Origin: Bacillota bacterium
Lineage (GTDB): Bacteria > Bacillota_I > Bacilli_A > Acholeplasmatales > Acholeplasmataceae
Reading direction: 5' to 3'
NCBI GenBank assembly: GCA_023458995.1
Contig: JAEWVV010000211.1
Location: forward strand, 1-7,287
Length of the DNA: 7,287 nucleotides
Part shown: positions 1 through 5,532 of the stretch, piece after piece
Numbering within the stretch: the first letter of the stretch is position 1
Layout: the number at the start of each line of letters is the position of its first letter
Notes under the pieces: generated by a model
The model's database searches: none
What the model was told of the DNA's origin: nothing
The model's input: the letters and a program-made list of their open reading frames with translations, nothing else
Made by a program: the position numbers and the translations under genes

Positions 1-1188
1 GTAATTCGCAGTTCTAAAGATACGACAATTTCGTCCAACTTTTGTTTCACTTGGAATAATTGCGCTCTTTTCAACAACTGTAATACCGGATTGTAATAGA
101 TCTGGTTTTTCTTTGTTTGGTGTGTAATCATCACCAAAACCAAGATAAGCATTTCTACCAACAGTAACTTTCTTATCTAAGATACAGCGGTCAATCGTGA
201 CATCTGTACTAATAATGACATTGTTTAAAATAACTGAATCTCTAACAACAGATCCTTTACCAACACGAACACCTGGTGATAAGACGGAGTTGATGACAGT
301 TCCTTCAATGACACAACCGTTTGAGACAAGTGAGTTTTTAATCTTGGCATCACTACCTACTTTAACAGGAGGTAAGTCTTCACTCTTTGTATAGACTTTC
401 CAGGTTGGATCATAAAGATCAAGTTCAGTAAAGTCTTTTGTCATTGCAATATTGGTATCAAGATAAGAATCATAAGTTCCTACGTCCATCCAATAATCTT
501 CAAAAAGATATGCATAAACTTCTTTTTCAGTTGTCTTAATTAGGTGAGGGATGATATGTTTACCAAAGTCAAGATCATCCTGTTTAATAGAGAGAAGAAC
601 TTCTTTAAGTAAATCATAATCAAATAGATAAATACCCATAGATGCTAGATTAGACTTAGATTGTTTTGGTTTTTCTTCAAATTCAAGAATTTCTTTATCC
701 TTATTGATCGACATAATACCAAAACGAGATACTTCTTTAGGATCAACAGGTTGACAAGCAATCGTCAACCGCGCTTTTGATTCCTTATGTTGTTGAATCA
801 TCTTACGGTAGTCCATCTTATAAATATGGTCACCAGATAAGATTAAAACATATTTAGGATCTTTACGTTGAATGAACTCTAAGTTCTTAAGAACAGCATC
901 TGCAGTACCTAAATACCAATAGTTATGTGGTTGTAAGAGGGTAACTCCTGAATCACGTCTGTCTAAATCCCAAGGTTTACCAGAACCGATATGTTCATTT
1001 AAAGATAGCGGTAAATATTGGGTTAAAATACCGATATCGTAGATTCCAGACTGTGTACAGTTGCTTAATGTGAAATCGATAATACGGAATTTTCCTGCAA
1101 AAGGCATCGCAGGTTTACTTCTACGTTGTGAAAGGATATCCAAGCGTGATCCTTTTCCACCAGCAAGTATTAGTGCTAAAGTTTCCAT
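1..1188 (-). CDS. glgC: Glucose-1-phosphate adenylyltransferase (ADP-glucose pyrophosphorylase), 3' end beyond window
   Basis: This enzyme makes ADP-glucose from ATP and glucose-1-phosphate, the first committed and usually allosterically controlled step of bacterial glycogen synthesis in the cytosol. The window holds 396 codons with no stop, so the C-terminus lies past the left edge; Firmicute GlgC proteins are usually about 380-400 residues, so little is missing. The N-terminal nucleotidyltransferase fold shows GGKGSRL (10-16), the phosphate/effector loop KPAMPFAGKFRIIDF (25-39), GTADAV (94-99), LSGDHIYKMDY (117-127), FEEKP (170-174) and YWMDVGT (232-238). From about residue 275 hexapeptide-like repeats form the left-handed beta-helix domain (for example VKVGSDAKI, VRVGKGSVV, VTVGRNAYL). 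The ATG at 1188 lies 6 nt after the glgA stop, so the two genes are co-transcribed. A GlgD-type partner is ruled out as the better call because the catalytic and effector motifs are intact. Confidence 0.95.
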   Translation of the reverse strand, partial: METLALILAGGKGSRLDILSQRRSKPAMPFAGKFRIIDFTLSNCTQSGIYDIGILTQYLPLSLNEHIGSGKPWDLDRRDSGVTLLQPHNYWYLGTADAVLKNLEFIQRKDPKYVLILSGDHIYKMDYRKMIQQHKESKARLTIACQPVDPKEVSRFGIMSINKDKEILEFEEKPKQSKSNLASMGIYLFDYDLLKEVLLSIKQDDLDFGKHIIPHLIKTTEKEVYAYLFEDYWMDVGTYDSYLDTNIAMTKDFTELDLYDPTWKVYTKSEDLPPVKVGSDAKIKNSLVSNGCVIEGTVINSVLSPGVRVGKGSVVRDSVILNNVIISTDVTIDRCILDKKVTVGRNAYLGFGDDYTPNKEKPDLLQSGITVVEKSAIIPSETKVGRNCRIFRTANY

Positions 1189-1194
1189 AGTTTA

Positions 1195-2622
1195 TTACAC
1201 TCCTAGTATGATATGATATAAATTTTCATAAGATAAAGCCATATGTCGAAGACTGAAATCTTGTTTCATTGCTCGTTTGACAAGCATGTTCCAATGTCTT
1301 GGGTTATCGTGATAAAGTGAGATAGCTTCAAAGAGTTTTTCTTTAAACTCATAGGCATCATAATTTGAAAAGCTAAATCCTGTACCTTCACCTGTATATT
1401 TATTATAAGGGATTACCGTATCTTTTAAGCCACCGGTTTCTCTAACAACAGGAAGTGAACCATAACGCATCGCAATCATTTGTCCTAATCCGCATGGTTC
1501 AAAGCGAGAAGGCATCATGAAGATATCAGAAGCAGCATAGAGTTTATGCGCAAGCTCTTCATTAAAACCGATATAATTCGCAACTTTTGTAGGATATTTA
1601 TAGGTTAAATAGCGGAAGTAGTCTTGATAAGAATCATTTCCTGAACCCATCAGAATAAATCTTGCATTTCCATATTCAATGACTTCCTCTAATGTTTGAG
1701 TCATTAAATTGATTCCTTTTTGGGTGGCAAGTCTTCCAACATAAACAATTAAGGGAACTTTAACATCAACGTCTAAATCGAAGTGATGTAAGATAGCTTC
1801 TTTATTTTTTTGTTTTCCAATCTTTGTTTTGTCAGCATCAAAATTTTGAAAAATCATATGATCTGTTTTTGGATCAAAAACGGCATCATCAATTCCATTT
1901 AAAATACCGACAAAGTCTTGTGCTCTTTTTTCTAGTGCACCATCTAATGTAAATCCGTATTCATTTGTTAGAACTTCATTTCGGTAAGTAGGACTAACGG
2001 TATTAATTTTTGTTGCACGTTCGATTCCAGCTTTTAAGAAGTTGACACGGTCAAAATGGATGTAGGTATAATTGAAAGGTGTATTAAAGAACCTAGCTAC
2101 ATAGGAATCAAATGAACCTTGATACTCCATATTGTGGATTGAAAGAAGTGTGTGAATCGAATAATAAGCATCATTCTTTTTACGGTAATGTTCATCAAGA
2201 AGGTAGGGAATCATACCGGTTTGCCAGTCATTTAAATGAAGAATGCTTGGATAGAATTTAAATGTATTTAATCCTTCTAAAACGGCATATGAAAAACAAG
2301 AAAAGCGTTCAGCATCATCGTTATATCCATAAAGCTGATCGCGTTCAAAATAATGCATATTCTGTACGAAAATATAAGGAATATCTTGATAAATTAATTC
2401 GTAGTAATGAACAATTGTTTCAATACCACCCATACCAATGGTTGTTGACCCTAAAAAGGTCATGTCTTTGTGGTATTTTTGTATGGAACGATAGTAAGGA
2501 GTGATAATTCTTACATCGTGACCCAGTTCTCTTAGTGACTTTGGTAAAAAAAGAGCCATATCAGCTAGACCACCAGTTTTACTAAAAGGGAATGCTTCGG
2601 AACTGCAGAATAACACTTTCAT
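1195..2622 (-). CDS. glgA: Glycogen synthase (ADP-glucose type, GT5 family)
   Basis: GlgA transfers glucose from ADP-glucose to the non-reducing end of an alpha-1,4-glucan. From the ATG at 2622 the protein has 475 residues, close to the usual 477 or so. The GT5 N-terminal Rossmann domain opens with MKVLFCSSEAFPFSKTGGLA, including the ADP-glucose-binding KTGG at 15-18; HLNDWQTG is at 129-136. The C-terminal domain has NGIDDAVFDP (242-251), GRLATQKG with Arg297 and Lys302, SRFEPCGL with Glu375 (372-379), and RETGGLKDTV (394-403). All catalytic positions expected of the family are present. A GTG at 2631 would add three residues, but it lies inside the Shine-Dalgarno sequence, so ATG 2622 is preferred. 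It is the first gene of the operon and glgC follows after 6 nt; many Firmicutes instead place glgA after glgC and glgD. Confidence 0.96.
   Translation of the reverse strand: MKVLFCSSEAFPFSKTGGLADMALFLPKSLRELGHDVRIITPYYRSIQKYHKDMTFLGSTTIGMGGIETIVHYYELIYQDIPYIFVQNMHYFERDQLYGYNDDAERFSCFSYAVLEGLNTFKFYPSILHLNDWQTGMIPYLLDEHYRKKNDAYYSIHTLLSIHNMEYQGSFDSYVARFFNTPFNYTYIHFDRVNFLKAGIERATKINTVSPTYRNEVLTNEYGFTLDGALEKRAQDFVGILNGIDDAVFDPKTDHMIFQNFDADKTKIGKQKNKEAILHHFDLDVDVKVPLIVYVGRLATQKGINLMTQTLEEVIEYGNARFILMGSGNDSYQDYFRYLTYKYPTKVANYIGFNEELAHKLYAASDIFMMPSRFEPCGLGQMIAMRYGSLPVVRETGGLKDTVIPYNKYTGEGTGFSFSNYDAYEFKEKLFEAISLYHDNPRHWNMLVKRAMKQDFSLRHMALSYENLYHIILGV
1200..1204 (-). promoter_or_regulatory. Ribosome-binding site of glgC
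   Basis: On the minus strand AGGAG lies inside the last codons of glgA, 11 nt before the glgC ATG at 1188. Because the site is within the upstream coding region, translation of the two glycogen genes is probably coupled. It supports the ATG at 1188 as the true start. Confidence 0.7.
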
Positions 2623-2628
2623 GTACGT

Positions 2629-2634
2629 CACCTC
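2629..2634 (-). promoter_or_regulatory. Ribosome-binding site of glgA (decides the start)
   Basis: GAGGTG on the minus strand is followed by 6 nt and then ATG at 2622. The GG core lies 8 nt from this ATG, the same distance as for pntAA and the symporter-like gene in this window. The alternative GTG start at 2631 overlaps this site and so has no Shine-Dalgarno of its own. Confidence 0.75.
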
Positions 2635-2667
2635 AGATCATGCTCTTTATTTAATCTTGATATTTCT

Positions 2668-2696
2668 ATTATACATGATGAAAGCGGTTTTATCAA
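2668..2696 (-). promoter_or_regulatory. Sigma-A-type promoter of the glgA-glgC operon
   Basis: Read on the minus strand, a -35 box TTGATA (2696-2691) is separated by exactly 17 nt from a perfect -10 box TATAAT (2673-2668). Transcription would start near 2660, giving a leader of about 40 nt before the glgA ATG. This is the best core promoter in the window. A cre-like sequence covers the inner edge of the -35 box and most of the spacer, which suggests repression by steric block. Confidence 0.8.
2679..2692. promoter_or_regulatory. cre-like operator (CcpA type) over the glgA promoter
   Basis: The plus strand reads TGAAAGCGGTTTTA. Against the Bacillus cre consensus TGWAANCGNTNNCA it matches 13 of 14 positions; only the C at position 13 differs (T here). 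It lies between the -35 and -10 boxes of the glgA promoter and touches the -35 box. CcpA or another LacI-family regulator bound here would be expected to repress. The match is seen; the regulator is inferred. Confidence 0.5.
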
Positions 2697-2759
2697 TGTA
2701 ACAAAGATGTAAAAAAAGAGTTAAAGAGTGCTTATCTTGATGTGGTTTTGGTCATCCTG

Positions 2760-2768
2760 TGATATACT
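2760..2768 (+). promoter_or_regulatory. Extended -10 promoter of the Nudix-HD operon
   Basis: TGATATACT combines the extended TGn element with a -10 box TATACT (2763-2768). No good -35 box is correctly spaced: TTGATG at 2737-2742 is 20 nt away. Extended -10 promoters tolerate a poor -35. The start point would be near 2775, giving a short leader of about 25 nt. Confidence 0.55.
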
Positions 2769-2788
2769 TGTGATAAGAATTATGAAGT

Positions 2789-2794
2789 AGGTGA
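2789..2794 (+). promoter_or_regulatory. Ribosome-binding site of the Nudix gene
   Basis: AGGTGA is complementary to the 16S tail. Its GG core (2790-2791) is 8 nt before a GTG at 2800, the spacing used by glgA, pntAA and the symporter-like gene here. The upstream in-frame candidates, GTG 2791 and ATG 2794, overlap this site. GTG 2800 is therefore the best-supported start, though ATG 2794 cannot be excluded. Confidence 0.55.
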
Positions 2795-2799
2795 TGAAT

Positions 2800-3213
2800 G
2801 TGACCAAAGAAAAGTCGTGCGGAGCAGTCATCTTTAGAAAACATCAAGACACGTATCAATTTGTCCTTATTCAACAAAGACATGGACTCTATTTTGGATT
2901 TCCCAAAGGACATGTAGAACACGATGAATCAGAACAAATGACAGCAAAACGTGAAGTCAAAGAAGAAACAGGTTTAGATGTAGAACTTCTAGAAGATTAT
3001 AGAGAAAAGATAAGATACTCACCAAAAAAGGGTGTTATGAAGGATGTTGTGTATTTTCTTGCGCAAGCCCTCACCCATGATTTTTTACCCCAAGAAGAAG
3101 AAATTGCTAGCATCAAATGGGTTGATGCTTCAGAGGTTGTTGAACATCTAACATATCACACTGATAAAAAGATGTTTAAATCCTTATCTAAACGAGCAAA
3201 AATCAAACTATAG
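2800..3213 (+). CDS. Nudix hydrolase, Ap4A-hydrolase (diadenosine tetraphosphatase) type
   Basis: Nudix enzymes hydrolyse a nucleoside diphosphate linked to another group. The protein has 137 residues from GTG 2800 (139 or 140 from ATG 2794 or GTG 2791). A complete Nudix box GX5EX7REUXEEXGU is present at 37-59, from GHVEHDE to REVKEETGL, supplying the metal-binding glutamates. The preceding GFPKGH and the later LTYHTDKK segment resemble asymmetric Ap4A hydrolases, which cleave Ap4A to ATP and AMP; the substrate is inferred from these motifs, and a general MutT-like clean-up role is the alternative. The C-terminus is basic (KRAKIKL). The HD-domain gene begins 8 nt after the stop, with its ribosome-binding site overlapping this stop codon, so the two form an operon. 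Divergent transcription from glgA is probably incidental. Confidence 0.85.
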   Translation: MTKEKSCGAVIFRKHQDTYQFVLIQQRHGLYFGFPKGHVEHDESEQMTAKREVKEETGLDVELLEDYREKIRYSPKKGVMKDVVYFLAQALTHDFLPQEEEIASIKWVDASEVVEHLTYHTDKKMFKSLSKRAKIKL

Positions 3214-3221
3214 AGGTTTTC

Positions 3222-3866
3222 ATGAACAAAGACTTAATGACTTATTTACAAGAATCTATTATTCCTATGTATCAAACCTTCGATCCAGCACATCGCGAGG
3301 ATCATGTGTACAAAGTGATTGAGCAAAGTTTAGAGATTGCTAAAGATTTTGATTGTGATCTAGATATGGTTTACACAGTCGCATGTTACCACGATATAGG
3401 AATTCAGTTTGGTCGAAGTGACCACCATCTAACTGGTGGCATATTTTTGTATGATGATGAACGTTTAAAATCATTTTTTAATGAAGAACAAAGAATCATT
3501 ATGAAAGAAGCTGTTGAAGATCATAGAGCATCTAATGATTACCCACCAAGGTCGATCTATGGGAAAATCATTGCAGAAGCTGATCGTGATATATCAGTTG
3601 ATGTTGTTTTTCTTCGTACAGTACAGTTTGGATTAAAGCATTATCCTGATTTATCAAAAGAAGATCATATCAAACGTGCAATCGGTCATATTGAAGAAAA
3701 ATATGGGCCACATGGCTACTTAAAATTATGGCTTAAGACGAAGAAAAACGAAGAAGGTTTAAAGGAAATACACAAGTTGTTAGAAGATCCAAAACGGATA
3801 AAAAGTATTTTTGAATCTCTTTATGAACAAGAAAAAAACAAGAAAACAAATAATGTTATTTCATGA
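3222..3866 (+). CDS. HD-domain metal-dependent phosphohydrolase, substrate unknown
   Basis: This 214-residue protein belongs to the HD superfamily, whose members are mostly metal-dependent phosphohydrolases acting on nucleotides. The HD signature runs in order: His28 (in AHREDHV), His57-Asp58 (in CYHDIG), His68/His69, His101 (in EDHRAS) and Asp121 (in EADRD). All ligands needed for a metal centre are present, so it should be active. After the HD core comes a helical C-terminal part with a conserved-looking YGPHGY (from about 161) and a Lys/Glu-rich tail. No signal peptide or membrane segment is seen, so it is cytosolic. An AGAGG ribosome-binding site overlaps the stop of the Nudix gene and sits 5 nt before ATG. 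Pairing with a Nudix enzyme suggests nucleotide turnover, but no specific substrate can be named. Confidence 0.85.
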   Translation: MNKDLMTYLQESIIPMYQTFDPAHREDHVYKVIEQSLEIAKDFDCDLDMVYTVACYHDIGIQFGRSDHHLTGGIFLYDDERLKSFFNEEQRIIMKEAVEDHRASNDYPPRSIYGKIIAEADRDISVDVVFLRTVQFGLKHYPDLSKEDHIKRAIGHIEEKYGPHGYLKLWLKTKKNEEGLKEIHKLLEDPKRIKSIFESLYEQEKNKKTNNVIS

Positions 3867-3881
3867 ATGAAAATCATTCAT
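3863..3881 (+). terminator. Weak hairpin at the end of the Nudix-HD operon
   Basis: ATGAATGA and TCATTCAT form an 8-bp stem with an AAA loop, beginning at the HD gene's TGA stop (3864-3866). It is followed only by a broken T stretch (ACATTTTCAT). It may slow or end transcription of the operon, or simply protect the 3' end of the mRNA. It is AT-rich and lacks a proper U tract, so the terminator call is tentative. Confidence 0.3.
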
Positions 3882-3927
3882 ACATTTTCATAAAAAAACA
3901 AATCCACATAAAAAACAGCTCAAAAAG

Positions 3928-3939
3928 TGCTTATAAGCA
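3928..3939. repeat. Perfect 12-nt palindrome in the intergenic region
   Basis: TGCTTATAAGCA equals its own reverse complement and is flanked by A-rich runs. It lies about 70 nt upstream of the pntAA promoter. The stretch AGTGCTTAT at its left also occurs at 2727-2735, upstream of the Nudix promoter. It could be a dimeric protein-binding site; no regulator family is recognisable from it. Confidence 0.4.
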
Positions 3940-3940
3940 T

Positions 3941-3969
3941 AAAAAAATAGACTCTTTACAAAGAGTCTA
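3941..3969 (-). terminator. Hairpin with a U tract only in the leftward direction
   Basis: TAGACTCTT (3948-3956) pairs with AAGAGTCTA (3961-3969) in a 9-bp perfect stem with a TACA loop. On the minus strand it is followed directly by seven T residues, making a canonical intrinsic terminator for leftward transcription. On the plus strand the stem is followed by AAAACTTGGG and only then by a T6 run at 3982-3987, so rightward termination of the Nudix-HD mRNA would be less typical. No leftward gene is seen to its right. Confidence 0.6.
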
Positions 3970-4001
3970 AAACTTGGGTTGTTTTTTCTTTGTAAGGTGT
4001 A

Positions 4002-4015
4002 TGAAAGCGCTTGCC
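4002..4015. promoter_or_regulatory. cre-like operator (CcpA type) over the pnt promoter
   Basis: TGAAAGCGCTTGCC matches the cre consensus TGWAANCGNTNNCA at 13 of 14 positions; only the final A differs (C here). Its centre AAGCGCTT is a perfect palindrome. It covers five of the six bases of the pnt -35 box, an arrangement that normally means repression. The same kind of site lies over the glgA promoter. The regulator is inferred, and another LacI-family protein could use the site. Confidence 0.5.
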
Positions 4016-4039
4016 ATTCGTGATAAAAAATGGTATATT
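4011..4039 (+). promoter_or_regulatory. Sigma-A-type promoter of the pnt operon
   Basis: The -35 box TTGCCA (4011-4016) and the -10 box TATATT (4034-4039) are separated by exactly 17 nt. The -10 box is preceded by TGG, giving an extended -10. Transcription would start near 4046, leaving a leader of under 20 nt before ATG 4064. The leader contains the AGAGG ribosome-binding site (4051-4055) and no room for a riboswitch. Confidence 0.75.
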
Positions 4040-4063
4040 TTTAAGTGAAAAGAGGCGATTGTT

Positions 4064-5227
4064 ATGATAATAGGTATTCCAAAGGAAATACTACACGGAG
4101 AGTATCGCGTTTCTGCGACTCCTGAAACAGTTAAAAAAATGATTCAAGATGGACATCGGGTTTTGGTCGAAAATAATGCTGGTGAAATGTCATTCTATCA
4201 CGATCAAGATTACCAATTGGCTGGAGCAACGATGGTTCAAAATCCAAGTCATATTTATAGAGATGCAGATGTCATTCTAAAAGTTAAAGAACCACAAATG
4301 AATGAAAATTTAAATATGCATGAAATTGATATGATGCATAAAGGACAAACTCTAATTACTTTCTTGCATCCTGCATCACCCAATAATCATGAAATGATAA
4401 AGAAATTAACACATAAGGGTATCACTGCTTTAACCCTAGATGGTATTCCTAGAATTAGCCGTGCTCAATCGATGGATGCATTATCATCAATGAGCACATG
4501 TGCCGGTTATAAAGGTATTTTAATTGCAGCAAACCATGTTGGTAAATTTATGCCTATGATTGGTTCAGCAGTAGGTATGATTAAACCATCCAATGTCTTA
4601 GTGATCGGTACTGGTGTTGCTGGTCTTCGTGCGATTGCTACAGCTAAAGGTTTAGGTGCTGTTGTTTATTCAAGTGATATTCGTCCTGAAGCAAATGAAC
4701 AAGCATTATCTTTAGGTGCTCGTATTGTTGAAACAGGTATACCAAGTGATATCGCTGTCAGCAAAGATGGTAAACATGCGAATAGATTAGCGAACGAATG
4801 GATTAAAGTCGAAAAAGAAAATCTAAAAGACATCGTATCCAAAGCTGATATTATTTTCTTATCTGCCTTAGTATTTGGTAAGAGAGCTCCAATTCTGATT
4901 GATGAAGAAATGGTTAAATCTATGAAACCAGGCTCCTACATTATTGACGTATCCATTGACCAAGGTGGTAACTGTGCTTTAACAAAAGCTGGTGAAGTTA
5001 TCAATGTTGGTGGCGTGTCGATTGATGGTACAAAGAATATTCCTGGCATGATTCCAACATCATCCACATGGATGTTTGCTCAAAACGTATACAACTTATT
5101 AAAGTACTTAGTTAAAGATAATCAGGTTCAAATCGATCTTAAAGATGAAATTGTTGCTTCAATCCTTGTATGTCATGATGATAAATTAGTGCACGAAGGT
5201 ACACTTGAAGCTATGGGGCTTAAATAA
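4064..5227 (+). CDS. pntAA: NAD(P) transhydrogenase subunit alpha part 1 (domain I, NAD(H)-binding)
   Basis: Domain I of proton-translocating transhydrogenase binds NAD(H) and exchanges hydride with the NADP(H) domain of PntB on the cytosolic face. The 387-residue length matches separate PntAA subunits (R. rubrum about 384). Diagnostic is IPRISRAQSMDALSS: the R-Q-D residues of R. rubrum (Arg127, Gln132, Asp135) correspond to Arg130, Gln135 and Asp138. This separates it from alanine dehydrogenase, a related fold. The NAD Rossmann motif GTGVAG is at 182-187, with an acidic residue Asp205 ending the next strand. Two parts are unusual: the mobile-loop Tyr235 of R. rubrum aligns with His238, and the segment NIPGMIPTSST (325-335) looks more like alanine dehydrogenase than like typical PntA. 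AGAGG lies 8 nt before the ATG. The stop overlaps the pntAB start by 1 nt. Confidence 0.93.
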   Translation: MIIGIPKEILHGEYRVSATPETVKKMIQDGHRVLVENNAGEMSFYHDQDYQLAGATMVQNPSHIYRDADVILKVKEPQMNENLNMHEIDMMHKGQTLITFLHPASPNNHEMIKKLTHKGITALTLDGIPRISRAQSMDALSSMSTCAGYKGILIAANHVGKFMPMIGSAVGMIKPSNVLVIGTGVAGLRAIATAKGLGAVVYSSDIRPEANEQALSLGARIVETGIPSDIAVSKDGKHANRLANEWIKVEKENLKDIVSKADIIFLSALVFGKRAPILIDEEMVKSMKPGSYIIDVSIDQGGNCALTKAGEVINVGGVSIDGTKNIPGMIPTSSTWMFAQNVYNLLKYLVKDNQVQIDLKDEIVASILVCHDDKLVHEGTLEAMGLK

Positions 5228-5532
5228 TGGGACTTGAATTAATACTTGTAGGGATTTTTATTGTTTCTACTATTGTAGGCTATTTTTTAATCAATAATGT
5301 ACCAACACTTCTCCACACACCCCTGATGAGTGGAATGAATGCATTATCAGGTATTACACTGATTGGTGCTTTAATCGCTACTGCGATTGGTTTAAAAGAA
5401 AGTAACCCAGTATTATCTGCTATTTTTGGTGGTATAGCAATTATTGTTGCAACCATCAATGTAGTTGGTGGATTTGGTATTACAGATAAGATGCTAAAAA
5501 TGTTTAAGAAAAAGGTAAAGCATGATGAATAA
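5227..5532 (+). CDS. pntAB: NAD(P) transhydrogenase subunit alpha part 2 (membrane domain)
   Basis: This 101-residue subunit supplies three transmembrane helices of the proton-translocating domain II, at about 4-22, 36-55 and 62-84, followed by a basic tail. The family signature VPTLLHTPLMSGMNALSGI (25-43) and GGFGITDKMLKMFKK (81-95) make the identification firm. Thermus-type enzymes carry a channel histidine (alpha2-His42) eleven residues after the conserved His of HTPLM; here that position is Ser41, as in the E. coli-type sequence. The ATG shares one base with the pntAA stop (TAATG), and the stop overlaps pntB, so all three genes are translationally coupled. In E. coli the same segment is fused to the alpha subunit; the three-gene split is common in other bacteria. 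Confidence 0.93.
   Translation: MGLELILVGIFIVSTIVGYFLINNVPTLLHTPLMSGMNALSGITLIGALIATAIGLKESNPVLSAIFGGIAIIVATINVVGGFGITDKMLKMFKKKVKHDE

Noticed and set aside
197..394. Open frame of 65 codons on the plus strand
   Set aside because: It lies antisense within glgC, has no ribosome-binding site, and its product has no recognisable features; glgC is well supported over the same bases.
2262..2504. Open frame of 80 codons on the plus strand
   Set aside because: It is antisense to the conserved N-terminal half of glgA and looks like a shadow of that coding sequence.
2782..2790. Minimal open frame ATG-AAG-TAG just before the Nudix gene
   Set aside because: It is two codons long, has no ribosome-binding site of its own and sits at the Nudix gene's ribosome-binding site. 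It could affect translation but is most likely chance.
4064..5227. Alanine dehydrogenase as an alternative identity for the pntAA product
   Set aside because: The RISRAQSMDALSS loop is specific to transhydrogenase domain I, and pntAB and pntB follow directly with overlapping ends.
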